A DNA stretch of 64,000 bases from Zymobacter palmae (GTDB lineage: Bacteria > Pseudomonadota > Gammaproteobacteria > Pseudomonadales > Halomonadaceae). The stretch is from positions 2,452,035 through 2,516,034 of the forward strand of contig NZ_AP018933.1 of assembly GCF_003610015.1 (NCBI RefSeq), in the 5' to 3' direction. The translations under genes and the position numbers were made by a program. The notes beneath the pieces are model-generated. The model was not told the DNA's origin, made no database searches, and saw only the letters and a program-made list of their open reading frames with translations. Below are positions 1 to 9,161 of this stretch, in pieces. Each line of letters starts with the position of its first letter. The stretch's first letter is position 1.

Positions 1-853
1 CGAGGTCGTCGGTGACACGTGATTTTGGCAGCATGAATTTGCCGGGAATATCGAAGCGCGCGTAGCTGCCGCGATGGTATTTGTCATAAGTGGTATGCGA
101 AACGCCGCTGACCGATTCAATGCCGTAGGGTTTCAGCACATCTTCGCCATTGATGCGGAAGGACAGCACTGTACTGGCATCCGTTGATGCGCTGTTACGC
201 TGATAGAGGATCGGCATCTCGATATCTACACGCGCCTTGGGACCATGCGCCTTCACGCTCAACAGAATATTCTGTTCCTTGCCGTCACTATGACCATCCG
301 CCCCTTCGGGGGCCTGTTCATTCATGCCCTTGGCAATCAGCGCGCGCAGCGTGTCTGTCGTGCCCTGATCGAAACCTGACGTCAATTCAGCGCGCAAAAA
401 GGCGCTGAATTCCGATTCGGGTTTCGCGTCGTCCACGTGGCCTCTTATGCCCGTCTGTACGAAACTACCCTGCGAACCAAAACTCTTGATATGCCCTTCA
501 ACATCAAGGCCGCCGTTTTTCTTAATGGGCGGCAAGCTCTGCCAGCGCGGATCATTGAGCATGAACTTGCCGTCGATGTCCGTGCTGAAGATGCCGTGAT
601 GGAACGTCAGCTGTGCATCACCCAGCGTCCACGGCTGAGTGGGATTAGCGGCAGACAGGTGTACCGTTGAGCGAAATAGCCCGCGGTCTTCTTGGAGAGA
701 AAGGTAGTCAACGCCCGAGCTTCGATTGGCCTCGTCAACCCACCGATGCAGTACTGACATCGCTTTGTTGCCGCTGATGTAAAGTCCGCCCAAATAGGCA
801 CCACCCAAGATGCCTAACCCTACTACGCCCGCGATGATCGGTGTCTTCTTCAC
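1..853 (-). CDS. DUF945 (YdgA-like) family protein, C-terminus beyond window edge
   Basis: An open frame runs from a GTG at 853 off the left edge of the window, giving 284 visible codons. The product begins with KKTPII, a single hydrophobic N-terminal helix (about residues 4-26, glycine-rich) and a GNKAMSVL segment. This matches the two downstream paralogues (SSKKTPII... SNKTMDFL and ...SNKTLASV). Further in are the family-like strings EDRGLFRST and HHGIFSTDI. DUF945 proteins are inner-membrane-anchored periplasmic proteins of unknown function. The GTG start is preceded by AGGATG at suitable spacing and lines up with the paralogues. It is the third gene of a tandem triplicate, counting in the direction of transcription. 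The family call is good; the function is unknown. Confidence 0.75.
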   Translation of the reverse strand, partial: MKKTPIIAGVVGLGILGGAYLGGLYISGNKAMSVLHRWVDEANRSSGVDYLSLQEDRGLFRSTVHLSAANPTQPWTLGDAQLTFHHGIFSTDIDGKFMLNDPRWQSLPPIKKNGGLDVEGHIKSFGSQGSFVQTGIRGHVDDAKPESEFSAFLRAELTSGFDQGTTDTLRALIAKGMNEQAPEGADGHSDGKEQNILLSVKAHGPKARVDIEMPILYQRNSASTDASTVLSFRINGEDVLKPYGIESVSGVSHTTYDKYHRGSYARFDIPGKFMLPKSRVTDDL

Positions 854-980
854 GATGTCATCCTGCTGAATGAAGGAAATAAAATAAAGGCCATGTTATC
901 GCCGGTATGTCTCTGCTCATAAGAGAGAAACCAGCATGTATCGGCCGTTGAGCACGCTATGGGGCTGGCGTGCCTGCATT

Positions 981-1012
981 GTTATAGGAAATTAACGTTA
1001 TAGGAAATTAAC
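981..1012. repeat. Perfect 16-bp tandem repeat (two units)
   Basis: The unit GTTATAGGAAATTAAC occurs twice head to tail between the first and second DUF945 genes. It lies upstream of the gene at 1-853, so it could affect that gene's promoter. No function can be assigned. Confidence 0.85.
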
Positions 1013-1028
1013 ACGCGCTTGAAACGAC

Positions 1029-1068
1029 ACTGGCTACCTGCTCGGCAGACGCCATGCAGATAGCCAGT
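1029..1068 (-). terminator. Stem-loop downstream of the second DUF945 gene
   Basis: ACTGGCTA pairs with TAGCCAGT and the stem extends inwards by a CTGC/GCAG pairing. On the minus strand it follows the stop at 1110 and is succeeded by a weakly T-rich GTCGTTTC. It is probably an imperfect intrinsic terminator that partly separates the paralogues. Confidence 0.4.
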
Positions 1069-1109
1069 CATGAGACATCCAGTCAGGATGCCCTATCTCT
1101 CACGAAGGA

Positions 1110-2393
1110 TCAGAACAGTGTATTGCCGTTCACCGCAACGCTGCCTTTGTCGACAGTGATCACAACCGGCTGACCATCCTTGATACCAGGTACACCGTAC
1201 GCCTGAGCCATCTGACCAGCACCGTCAGGCAGACCTTTGACGGTGAACTTGGCAACAACAGCCGTCAGGTTGAAGTCATCAATGGACTTAACCACGCTGC
1301 CATCAATGCTGGCTTCACCGGTTGCAGAAAGCGCGATGTTTTTGTGATCGAACATGCGCAGCTCTTCGAGCACGACACGCGGAGATGTCTGTGCCAGCGC
1401 CACCAAGTCTTGCTGCATGTTGGCATCGTCGCCGTTAGACAATTTCATCGTGGTGTCGATGATGCGCTGATCCAGTGCCATTTTCAGAGTGATGTTGCCT
1501 TTGACGCCACTGTTGCCAATGCCGTCGATGCTACCAGCAACGCGCGTCACGGATGCCGCTTTGTCACGCGTGATATCGAAGACGAAGTGTTCGGCACCCG
1601 TTTCCGGCATGCTCATGGAAACACGGTTTTTCAGGTCCTGCATGTCAGCATGAATGTCAGGCAGGTGTGCTGTAGCGATCTTTTCCAGTGCCAGACGATT
1701 CTCATCGGAATGATCGTGCGCGTAAGCGCTGCCCGCTTGAACCAGCTGCTCGGACCACTCTGCATCATACGTGAAGGAGATGGCAGAGCTGCCGAAGTTG
1801 CTGAAGGATGCCATGCCTTCAGACGTTTCGACTTTGTCAGCGGTCATGTGCGCGACCAGTGTGCCGTCGCTGTTACGTTCGAGTTTCAGCGCGGGGTTGT
1901 AAATCTTGGCACGGCTGCCGTCTTCATCTTCGCTGGCCAGTTGGCCCGGCAGCGTCAGTGCAACACTGCTGCCACGGAAATCATCTTCCTTGAGGCTGCT
2001 GTTCTTCAGGTGCACGGCCAGCGTGGCCTTGTCGATATCGTTGCTCAGTGATTGCAGAGCATTCTTGCCATCCTTCTGGATGCGAACGTCATCGGATTCG
2101 ATATCGGTGCTGAACAGACCGTGGTGTACGGTCAGCGGCGCAGAGATTGAGGAGGCCTGATCAGAGACGATCAGCTTGGCCGTAGAGGTGAAAAGACCAC
2201 GCTGCTCATCCTGAATTTCAGCATGGTTGTTCTGCCCTGCATTGATCTTGTCGACCTGTGCGTGCAGGAAATCCATGGTCTTGTTACTGACGTAGTGCAT
2301 TGCCCCCAGATAGCCACCGCCGATGACGGCCAGGCCTACGATAGCAATGATAATGGGCGTTTTTTTGGACGAGCGATTAGGTGTCTTTTCCAC
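1110..2393 (-). CDS. DUF945 (YdgA-like) family protein, second paralogue
   Basis: This is a 427-residue membrane-anchored protein. After a short basic start (VEKTPNRSSKKTP) there is one transmembrane helix (about residues 13-33) and then a long predicted periplasmic part. It carries the family-like strings DEQRGLFTST, HHGLFSTDI and SFTYDAEWSEQLV. The GTG at 2393 is preferred because AGGA lies about 8 nt upstream and because it aligns with the N-terminus of the neighbouring paralogue. The frame also continues to an ATG at 2462 with a weak ribosome site. The gene sits between two homologues in the same orientation, so tandem duplication is likely. The function of the family is not established. 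Confidence 0.8.
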   Translation of the reverse strand: MEKTPNRSSKKTPIIIAIVGLAVIGGGYLGAMHYVSNKTMDFLHAQVDKINAGQNNHAEIQDEQRGLFTSTAKLIVSDQASSISAPLTVHHGLFSTDIESDDVRIQKDGKNALQSLSNDIDKATLAVHLKNSSLKEDDFRGSSVALTLPGQLASEDEDGSRAKIYNPALKLERNSDGTLVAHMTADKVETSEGMASFSNFGSSAISFTYDAEWSEQLVQAGSAYAHDHSDENRLALEKIATAHLPDIHADMQDLKNRVSMSMPETGAEHFVFDITRDKAASVTRVAGSIDGIGNSGVKGNITLKMALDQRIIDTTMKLSNGDDANMQQDLVALAQTSPRVVLEELRMFDHKNIALSATGEASIDGSVVKSIDDFNLTAVVAKFTVKGLPDGAGQMAQAYGVPGIKDGQPVVITVDKGSVAVNGNTLF

Positions 2394-2529
2394 GAAGAAA
2401 TCCTGCTTGTTGAATGAAATTTCAGTCTGGTCCGGTACGCCAACGTGACAGCTACCGGCCATTTCTTTGAACGTCTAACTCACGCAGCACCAAGCGGCAG
2501 CACGGCATGCCACCTCGGGCGACGGCGGG

Positions 2530-3765
2530 TCAGAATACAGTCTGGCGGTTGATGTGCAGATGCCCATCTCCCAGTCTGATTATGACGGGCTGGCCGAGCG
2601 TAATGTCATCCAGTCCATTGGCGCGTGCATCCTTGACGGCATCGCTGGACACACCGTCGAGCGTCATGTCGACATCGACATTATGGGCGCTGAAATTAGA
2701 CAGAGCCGCCATGCCTTTACCGTTGACACGAAGCGTGCCGGATACGCTCATCGGTGCAACGCCTTCAGCTGTTGCATGCAGATCCTTCACTACCAGCGCG
2801 GGTGAGGACTGCATCAGCGACAGCAATAGCGGTGAAAGTCGTTCGGAGTCCTGACCGTGAGCTATGGTCTGCAGCGTGTCGGCAACCGAGTGATCCAACG
2901 CCATGTCCCACGCAACATCGCGCCGAGAGGTGCCGCGCCCGAACCGCGACAGCGTTCCCGTAATCTGCGTGGCCGCCTGATGGGTGCGATCCGCAATAAC
3001 ATCCATAGAGAGACGGTCGGCCGAATACTCGTGGGAGCGCAAGGACGACTGCATCTTCAGCTCTTTCATCTCTACATGGAGATCAGGCACAACAGACAAC
3101 AGCTCATTGTACAGCGCGGTCTTTTTCTCAGGCATACCACTATCGATATAGCCGAGTCCGGCCCGCACGATGCGTTCGGCCTGTGGGGCGTCATACGTCA
3201 GCGATAGCGTTGCAGGGCCACTGCTGTAAAAGCGACCACCGGTTTCTCGCTTGTTGTACGAGGAAAACTCGCCGCTCACAACCAGCCGGCCTTCGTTGGT
3301 ATAGAAAGCGGAAAGCATAGGGGCTATAAGATGGCGCTCGGGATCCTCTACCACGAGACTGATGCGACTGCCTTTGAGGTCTCCGCGCATGATGGCCTTG
3401 TTCGGCAGCATCAACATCAACGAAGCACCGTCTATTCCCTTGTCGAGCGACAACAGCGGCCGGGAGCCTGTTTTCACCGCCAAAATATTGGTGGAAAACA
3501 GTCCGTGAGGAATAAAGAGAGTGACGTTCAGCGGCTCGCTACCGTCCTCGGGCGTTGCCACTAACTGCATGTTCGAGTTAAAGCGCCCCTGGTCTTCATG
3601 GGTCACTTCGGTATGAAAATGGTACTGGGTGCTCAGCGTTTCGATCTGCTGATGCACACTGGCCAGCGTCTTGTTGCTGAGGTAGGACATGGCCGCGAAA
3701 TAGCTCACGCCGCCGATTACCCCCAAGCCAAGAATGCACCCCGCAATGATATCCTTTGCCTGCAT
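2530..3765 (-). CDS. DUF945 (YdgA-like) family protein, first paralogue of the tandem set
   Basis: The product has 411 residues. An N-terminal hydrophobic helix (IIAGCILGLGVIGGVSYFAA, about residues 6-25) is followed by SNKTLASVHQQIETL and a large soluble part containing EDQGRFNSN and PHGLFSTNI. These correspond to segments in both downstream paralogues. The ATG at 3765 has AGGG about 7 nt upstream; a GTG two codons earlier is less likely. It is the promoter-proximal gene of the three, with no obvious terminator before the second gene. Predicted to be a periplasm-facing, inner-membrane-tethered protein of unknown role. Confidence 0.8.
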   Translation of the reverse strand: MQAKDIIAGCILGLGVIGGVSYFAAMSYLSNKTLASVHQQIETLSTQYHFHTEVTHEDQGRFNSNMQLVATPEDGSEPLNVTLFIPHGLFSTNILAVKTGSRPLLSLDKGIDGASLMLMLPNKAIMRGDLKGSRISLVVEDPERHLIAPMLSAFYTNEGRLVVSGEFSSYNKRETGGRFYSSGPATLSLTYDAPQAERIVRAGLGYIDSGMPEKKTALYNELLSVVPDLHVEMKELKMQSSLRSHEYSADRLSMDVIADRTHQAATQITGTLSRFGRGTSRRDVAWDMALDHSVADTLQTIAHGQDSERLSPLLLSLMQSSPALVVKDLHATAEGVAPMSVSGTLRVNGKGMAALSNFSAHNVDVDMTLDGVSSDAVKDARANGLDDITLGQPVIIRLGDGHLHINRQTVF

Positions 3766-3962
3766 GTTCACCCTGCTTATCTAAATCAAATAAAGATACC
3801 GTGCATCGGGAGAGCCGCTATTGCGTGCGTCTATAATATCCCGCTGCTGTTCAACCATTCTCATACGCGGTCGATTGCGGTGATCATGACGAAAAATAAA
3901 GCAATCATCAATGATGAATGACGCATCAAATACGATAAATAGACGGTGAGGAAAGAAATACA

Positions 3963-3989
3963 GACGGCCCTCGGAAAAGGAAGACCGTC
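3963..3989 (-). terminator. Probable terminator after thiL
   Basis: A seven-pair stem (one G-T pair) between GACGGCC and GACCGTC lies about 45 nt beyond the thiL stop on the minus strand. It is followed there by TGTATTTCTTTCC. It would end the nrdR-to-thiL transcript. Confidence 0.45.
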
Positions 3990-4032
3990 AGAGGCAGGAA
4001 AGCGATAAAAACCGTACACCTTAGAGAAAAGC

Positions 4033-5013
4033 CTAGAAGTGCTGCCACCCCTGCGCGTGCAGCGGCTGACCCAGTGCGGTTTCGAAGGTGCCTGGCGCGG
4101 CAGTACGACCAATGACCCGCAACGTATATGCAGCGCCCTGCAAGGCTTGCTGCGCCGCGGGAACATCACGCTCGGGTAATGTCAGCAATAGGGCATAGTC
4201 ATCACCGCCGTGCAGTGCCATCGACTGTGCCTGCTCCAGACCATAGGCTTCGACAAGCCCCGGATGTAACGGTAGTGCCGCTAGGTCAAGCACAGCCCCT
4301 ACGCCTGAGGCGCGACAGAGGTGCATCAGATCGGCCAGCAGACCGTCGGAGACGTCCATGCCCGCTGTCGCATATCCGGCCAGTGCATAACCTTCTGCCA
4401 AAAGGGGGTGTGGATAAAGATAAGCGCTCAGCAGCGGAGTGAGAGCCCGCTCACCTTGCTGCCACGCCCGCAGACCACCAGCCCCACCACCAAGGGTACC
4501 GACGACAGCTATGCAATCGCCCGCGCGAGCCCCGTCTCGACGGATGACGCGTGCCGGCTCAACTTCGCCATGCACGGTGACCGACAGGGACAACTGCCCG
4601 CGCGTCGTATCCCCCCCAACCAAGGTAACGCCGCAGTGCGCCGCCAGCTCGTGCATACCTTGCGCCAGCGCCTTCACCCAAGGCTCGTCAACATCGGGTA
4701 ACGTCAACGCGAGCAGATACCAGCGCGCGCGCGCGCCCATCGCAGCCAGATCAGACAAGCTGACCGCCAGCGCACGGTGACCAATGGCATGAGGGGGAGC
4801 ATCGGAAGGGAAATGAACGTCAGCGACCGATGTATCGACGCTAATGGCCAGCTGGTGACCGGGAGTGGGCGATAGCAGCGTAGCGTCATCGCCGGGGCCT
4901 AACACGACCCCGGTCGAAGCGCTGCCGATATCAGCATAACCATCCTGCCGCCGAGTGCGGCAGGAGGATGGCGCAGCCAGATACCGCTTGATCAGGTCAA
5001 ATTCACCTGCCAT
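4033..5013 (-). CDS. thiL: Thiamine-monophosphate kinase
   Basis: ThiL phosphorylates thiamine monophosphate to thiamine diphosphate with ATP, the last step of cofactor synthesis in the cytoplasm. The 326-residue product shows the family landmarks in order: GEFDLIKRYL at the N-terminus, the metal/nucleotide-binding GPGDDATLL, SVDTSVADVHFP, GGDTTRG and GGDDYALLLT near the C-terminus. The ATG at 5013 gives the usual MxGEF start. A GTG at 5025, directly after the nusB stop, would add four residues. It is the last gene of the nrdR-rib-nusB cluster, an order typical of gammaproteobacteria. Confidence 0.95.
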   Translation of the reverse strand: MAGEFDLIKRYLAAPSSCRTRRQDGYADIGSASTGVVLGPGDDATLLSPTPGHQLAISVDTSVADVHFPSDAPPHAIGHRALAVSLSDLAAMGARARWYLLALTLPDVDEPWVKALAQGMHELAAHCGVTLVGGDTTRGQLSLSVTVHGEVEPARVIRRDGARAGDCIAVVGTLGGGAGGLRAWQQGERALTPLLSAYLYPHPLLAEGYALAGYATAGMDVSDGLLADLMHLCRASGVGAVLDLAALPLHPGLVEAYGLEQAQSMALHGGDDYALLLTLPERDVPAAQQALQGAAYTLRVIGRTAAPGTFETALGQPLHAQGWQHF

Positions 5014-5025
5014 GGCGGCAAGCAC

Positions 5026-5526
5026 TCAACGGCGGTTGGCGACTTCGACACTGCGCAGCTTGGCGGCCAGCTTGTCGAGAATGCTGTTGATGTACTTGTG
5101 ACTGTCTTCAGCCCCGAAGGATTTGGTCAGTTCGACCGCTTCGTTGATGACAGCACGGTACGGTACTTCAGGACGACGCATAAGTTCAAACGTGCCCAGA
5201 CGCAGAATGGCGCGTTCAACGACGTCCAGTTCTTCCAACTTACGATCCAGTAGCGGCTCGAACGTTTTGTCGAGCGTCGCGGCCTCAGCGGCAACGCCGT
5301 GTAGCAGCGAGTGGAACATCGCCAAATCGGCTTTGCCCATGACCATAACCCAGTTTTCATGCTCGGGCATGTCGTCATCAGCTGTCTGCGAGCGGAACTC
5401 CGCCTCTACCGCCGAAATCGGGCGAGGGTTGATCTGCCACTGATACAGGCCTTGCACGACCAGTTCGCGTGCGGCGTGACGGGAGATCTGTGCCTTAGAC
5501 GGCTTGCGTTCGGATTTACTGCTCAC
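5026..5526 (-). CDS. nusB: Transcription antitermination factor NusB
   Basis: NusB binds boxA RNA together with NusE (S10) and supports antitermination of rRNA operons. The 166-residue product has the basic N-terminal region ([21 protein letters not shown]), then the helical bundle, and ends with the characteristic [28 protein letters not shown] in separate short blocks. Its start overlaps the ribH stop by 4 nt and its stop abuts thiL, so it is co-transcribed and probably translationally coupled. The N-terminus is slightly longer than in E. coli because of a lysine-rich leader ([11 protein letters not shown]). Confidence 0.95.
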   Translation of the reverse strand: MSSKSERKPSKAQISRHAARELVVQGLYQWQINPRPISAVEAEFRSQTADDDMPEHENWVMVMGKADLAMFHSLLHGVAAEAATLDKTFEPLLDRKLEELDVVERAILRLGTFELMRRPEVPYRAVINEAVELTKSFGAEDSHKYINSILDKLAAKLRSVEVANRR

Positions 5527-6026
5527 TCGGCGTGCTCCATCATTTCAATACCCATGTCCAGCTGACGCAGCAGGGACACCATTTCCATCGCCGCCATAGC
5601 GGCTTCTGTACCTTTATTGCCCGCTTTCGTGCCGGAGCGTTCGATCGCTTGATCAATCGTATTGACCGTCAGGACACCGTTGGCGATCGGGGTGTCGAAT
5701 TCGAGCTGCAGCGTGTTGAGCGCGCTGTTGCACTGGCCTGCAATGTGTTCAAAGTGCGGCGTGCCACCGCGAATGACGGCACCGAGTGCGATCACGGCGT
5801 CGGCCATGCCGGCCTTGAGGACACGCTTGACCGCCAGCGGCAGTTCCCACGCACCCGGGACATGAATCAACGTAATGTTGGCTTCGTCAACGCCGTGACG
5901 TACCAGGCTATCGACAGCGCCTTCGACCAGAGTGTCGACGACGTGATGGTTGAAACGGCCGATCACGATGGCATAGCGCGCATCGACGTCGATGAACTGG
6001 CCTTCCACTTGGGCAATGGGGTTCAT
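5523..6026 (-). CDS. ribH: 6,7-dimethyl-8-ribityllumazine synthase
   Basis: RibH condenses 5-amino-6-ribitylamino-uracil with 3,4-dihydroxy-2-butanone 4-phosphate to make lumazine, the direct riboflavin precursor. The 167-residue protein contains the conserved [22 protein letters not shown] (with the catalytic histidine) and [17 protein letters not shown] segments. The length is normal for the subunit of the icosahedral or pentameric enzyme. It sits between ribBA (about 115 nt upstream) and nusB (4-nt overlap). Confidence 0.96.
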   Translation of the reverse strand: MNPIAQVEGQFIDVDARYAIVIGRFNHHVVDTLVEGAVDSLVRHGVDEANITLIHVPGAWELPLAVKRVLKAGMADAVIALGAVIRGGTPHFEHIAGQCNSALNTLQLEFDTPIANGVLTVNTIDQAIERSGTKAGNKGTEAAMAAMEMVSLLRQLDMGIEMMEHAE

Positions 6027-6071
6027 GGTGTTTTCGTCCTACTTGCGCAGGCAGTTCCTGCGCCACTGAAA

Positions 6072-6132
6072 GCCTGACGGCACGGGGCCATCAGGCAGGT
6101 TCGAAGATGGTCATGCCATGATGAATGGCATG
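6072..6132. promoter_or_regulatory. Two adjacent stem-loops between ribBA and ribH
   Basis: The gap holds two inverted repeats: GCCTGA/TCAGGC (6072-6096) and CATGCCAT/ATGGCATG with a 5-nt loop (6112-6132). Neither is followed by a clear T-run. They could slow or tune transcription between the genes, or stabilise an mRNA end. It does not resemble an FMN riboswitch as far as I can tell. Confidence 0.4.
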
Positions 6133-6140
6133 AATGGCGG

Positions 6141-7283
6141 TCATTCTACCGTCTGATCGCCTTCAGGGGTATCACTGCTGAGCTGTTCAACCACTTCCAG
6201 CCCGAATCCGGACAGCGCGGAGAAGCGCCACGGCGAGCTGAGCAAGCGCATCTTGCCGACGTTTAGCGCACGCAGCACCTGCGATCCCGTACCGATCGTC
6301 AGGTAGTTGCCTGCACCATCGGAAGCCTTATCGCGCGGCACGCGGCGGCGACCCATGAAGATATCGAAGCGGGTAGACAAGTCAGGGTTGGTGCAAGCTT
6401 CGTCCAGCAGCACGAAGACACCGTGTTCGGCTTCGGCAACAGCACGCAGCGCTTCAAGCCCTGACCAGCGGGAGCCGTCCGGCGAGCGCAGTCCCAGCAC
6501 ATCACGCAACGTATCTTGTACGTGTACGCGCACGGTCGTAACAGCGTCAGGAGACGGCGCCCCCTTGACCAGCGCCATATGATGCACGCCCATGACTTCA
6601 TCACGAAAAATATGCAGTGCCATCGGGCCGAAGAGCGTTTCGACGGTTTCGACACGCTCTTCGACTACAGTGCGCTCATGCAGAATGCGGTAGTGGATCA
6701 GATCAGAGATGGTGCCCATTTTGAGGCCGTGCTCTTCGGCAAAGCGTTCGAGGTCAGGGCGGCGAGCCATGGTGCCATCGTCGTTCATGATCTCACAGAT
6801 CGCAGCGGCAGGTTCGAAGCCGGCCATCACCGCAAGATCGCAGGCCGCTTCAGTATGCCCCGCACGGCGTAGTACACCACCTTCTTCCGCAATCAGCGGG
6901 AAGATATGACCCGGCTGGACGATATCGCTAGCACGTGCGCCGCGAGCGGAAGCCACTTGAATAGTGCGCGCGCGATCGGCTGCAGAGATACCCGTCGTGA
7001 CGCCAGTGGCAGCCTCAATGGACACGGTGAATTTGGTACCGAACCCAGAGCCGTTTTCCTTCACCATCAGGTCGAGGCCGAGCTCGCTACTACGCGCCTT
7101 CGACAGCGGCAGGCAGATCAGCCCACGCGCATGGCGGGCCATAAAATTGATGTGCTCGGACTGTACACATTCACCGGCGATGATGATATCGCCTTCATTC
7201 TCGCGGTCTTCGTCATCCATCAGGATGACCATTCGCCCTTGTGCAATATCTGCGACCAGTTCTTCGATGGTGGCCAATGGCAT
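6141..7283 (-). CDS. ribBA: 3,4-dihydroxy-2-butanone 4-phosphate synthase with GTP cyclohydrolase II-like C-terminal domain
   Basis: The N-terminal half (residues 1 to about 205) is a complete DHBP synthase. It has the acidic metal-binding segment DDEDRENEGD, then ARGLICLPLS and LRRAGHTEAACDLA, and makes the four-carbon riboflavin precursor from ribulose 5-phosphate. The C-terminal half has the fold and length of GTP cyclohydrolase II, but the zinc-binding CxxGD...CDC cysteines are absent. In their place is a VHVQDTLRDVLGL-type sequence. That half is therefore probably not catalytic, as in many proteobacterial RibB-like fusions, and a separate ribA is expected elsewhere. It lies in the rib-nus cluster between ribD and ribH. 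Confidence 0.93.
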   Translation of the reverse strand: MPLATIEELVADIAQGRMVILMDDEDRENEGDIIIAGECVQSEHINFMARHARGLICLPLSKARSSELGLDLMVKENGSGFGTKFTVSIEAATGVTTGISAADRARTIQVASARGARASDIVQPGHIFPLIAEEGGVLRRAGHTEAACDLAVMAGFEPAAAICEIMNDDGTMARRPDLERFAEEHGLKMGTISDLIHYRILHERTVVEERVETVETLFGPMALHIFRDEVMGVHHMALVKGAPSPDAVTTVRVHVQDTLRDVLGLRSPDGSRWSGLEALRAVAEAEHGVFVLLDEACTNPDLSTRFDIFMGRRRVPRDKASDGAGNYLTIGTGSQVLRALNVGKMRLLSSPWRFSALSGFGLEVVEQLSSDTPEGDQTVE

Positions 7284-7346
7284 ATGTCTTCTCCATGAAT
7301 CCAGAGGAAAGGCCGCAGCCCTTCCTGAAATACGGTCGCTATGCGG

Positions 7347-8489
7347 CTAGCGCTGCGGTGGTGGGTTGCCTTGCCCTGCGGGCACGGCCGTGACCACCCA
7401 GTCGTTGCCAATGGCTCGCATCCGCTCAACGCGCAGCGAATACTTTTCACACATATCGTGCAGTGGTAGCGCCATAAGAGGCCGAGCCTCGCTGCCCAGC
7501 AGCACTGGCGCGATGAACAACACCAGTTCATCGACAAGCCCAGCCTGCCACCAGCTACCGGCCAGCGTTGCGCCCGCTTCGAGCAGCACATCGTTGCACT
7601 GACGTTCGTCCGCCAGCTGTACCAGCAGCGCTGCCGGATCAACCAACGCCTGGGTGCTAGGCTGCTGCCAAACGGTTGCGCCTTGCGCTTCGAGCACGGC
7701 AATGCGCACCTGATCGGTAGAACACGTCACGATGATCGTTTCGCTGTCGCCTTGAAGGATGCGCGCAGTGGGCGGCGTTCTCAGATGGGTATCCATCACA
7801 ACGCGCAGCGGTGGCTGTGCCGCCCGCTCGATGTTAGGCCCGAGACCCGCTTCATCGTTGCGCACGGTCAGGCGACTATCGTCCTGTAGGACGCTACCGA
7901 TGCCGGTCACAATCGCGCCACTAGCGGCACGCAGGCGCTGCACTTCACTACGAGCAGCAGGCCCAGTGATCCACTGCGACTCACCGTTGGCCATTGCCGT
8001 ACGGCCATCCAGACTCATCGCCAGCTTGAGCATAACCCGCGGACGACCGTCCCGCATGCGCTGTACGAACCCCGCGTTGAGTTGCTGAGCCTCGGGCTCA
8101 CAGACACCCACGCGAACGTCAATGCCCGCCTCGCGGCAGCGGTTCAGCCCTCGCCCTGCCACCAGCGGATTAGGATCGGCCATCGCTACGACCAGCCGCG
8201 AGATACCGGCTCGAATCAGCGCATCGGCACACGGACCCGTGCGTCCATGATGCGAGCACGGTTCCAGCGTGACATAGGCCGTCGCGCCTGCCGCTTGGTC
8301 GCCTGCGGCCGTCAGGGCATGAATTTCAGCATGTGGCCCACCGGCACGGATATGGAAGCCTTCACCGACGCACTGCCCGTTCTTGACCAGCACGCAGCCA
8401 ACGCGCGGATTGGGCATCGTACTATAGTAACCGCGCCGCGCCAGCTGCAGCGCGCGCTGCATCCAGCGGACATCGTGATCGTCATTCAT
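7347..8489 (-). CDS. ribD: Bifunctional riboflavin biosynthesis deaminase/reductase RibD
   Basis: RibD deaminates and then reduces the pyrimidine intermediate of riboflavin synthesis. The N-terminal deaminase (about residues 1-150) has the zinc motifs PHAEIHAL and [11 protein letters not shown]. The C-terminal reductase begins near [14 protein letters not shown] and includes the NADPH-binding-type [12 protein letters not shown]. The start is taken at an ATG at 8489 (another ATG immediately before it at 8492), overlapping the nrdR stop by a few bases. The longer open frame upstream runs inside nrdR. The product has 380 residues, a typical length. Confidence 0.95.
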   Translation of the reverse strand: MNDDHDVRWMQRALQLARRGYYSTMPNPRVGCVLVKNGQCVGEGFHIRAGGPHAEIHALTAAGDQAAGATAYVTLEPCSHHGRTGPCADALIRAGISRLVVAMADPNPLVAGRGLNRCREAGIDVRVGVCEPEAQQLNAGFVQRMRDGRPRVMLKLAMSLDGRTAMANGESQWITGPAARSEVQRLRAASGAIVTGIGSVLQDDSRLTVRNDEAGLGPNIERAAQPPLRVVMDTHLRTPPTARILQGDSETIIVTCSTDQVRIAVLEAQGATVWQQPSTQALVDPAALLVQLADERQCNDVLLEAGATLAGSWWQAGLVDELVLFIAPVLLGSEARPLMALPLHDMCEKYSLRVERMRAIGNDWVVTAVPAGQGNPPPQR

Positions 8490-8964
8490 CATGGGAAGGC
8501 TCGGCCGAGGGATCGTCATCGTGCAGACGATCGACTTCTGCGCGAAATTCGTCGATATCCTGAAAGCGACGATATACCGATGCAAAGCGGATATAGGCCA
8601 CCTGGTCGAGTTGGCGCAGCTGGCTCATAACCTCATCGCCGATCTCTCGGGCATTGATCTCACGCTCGCCTCGCGCGCGCAGGCGCTGGCGGATCTGTTC
8701 GATGGCCGTTTCGATCGACTCGACGCTGACGGGGCGCTTCTCGAGCGCCCTTGTCATACCGGCACGCAGCTTGGCAGGATCGAAGCTCTCGCGGGTGCCG
8801 TTGGACTTGATGACTCTCGGCATGACCAGTTCGGCCGTCTCGTACGTCGTAAAGCGCTCATGACACGTCAAGCACTGGCGGCGTCGGCGAACCTGATCGC
8901 CCTCCGCCACCAGACGAGAGTCACTGACCTTGGTTTCATGCGCACCGCAGAAGGGACAATGCAT
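8482..8964 (-). CDS. nrdR: Transcriptional repressor NrdR
   Basis: NrdR represses ribonucleotide reductase genes in response to (d)ATP. The 160-residue product has the N-terminal zinc ribbon CPFCG...CLTCHERF, the RRRRQC DNA-binding patch and the ATP-cone domain starting at [15 protein letters not shown], which continues through ALEKRPVS. It opens the rib-nusB-thiL cluster and overlaps ribD, an arrangement conserved across gammaproteobacteria. Confidence 0.97.
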   Translation of the reverse strand: MHCPFCGAHETKVSDSRLVAEGDQVRRRRQCLTCHERFTTYETAELVMPRVIKSNGTRESFDPAKLRAGMTRALEKRPVSVESIETAIEQIRQRLRARGEREINAREIGDEVMSQLRQLDQVAYIRFASVYRRFQDIDEFRAEVDRLHDDDPSAEPSHDE

Positions 8965-9161
8965 GGCAACTTACCTGGGTTCATCATCGTGTTCATCCAG
9001 CGTCGAGCCAGATGAAACCTGAAAGGGTGATAGCACATTCTAACGGTTTCACCGGCAAGCGGATATGCTTCCGAAGCATGACGCTCGCTTCACTTGCACG
9101 TTACGGCTGCATGGCCTGCCTCATCGCCACCCACCACTGCCCCATGGGTAAGGAGTCCCTC

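Noticed and set aside
1344-2051. Long plus-strand frame of 235 codons opposite the second DUF945 gene
   Set aside because: Antisense shadow of a well-supported gene; no homology-like motifs.
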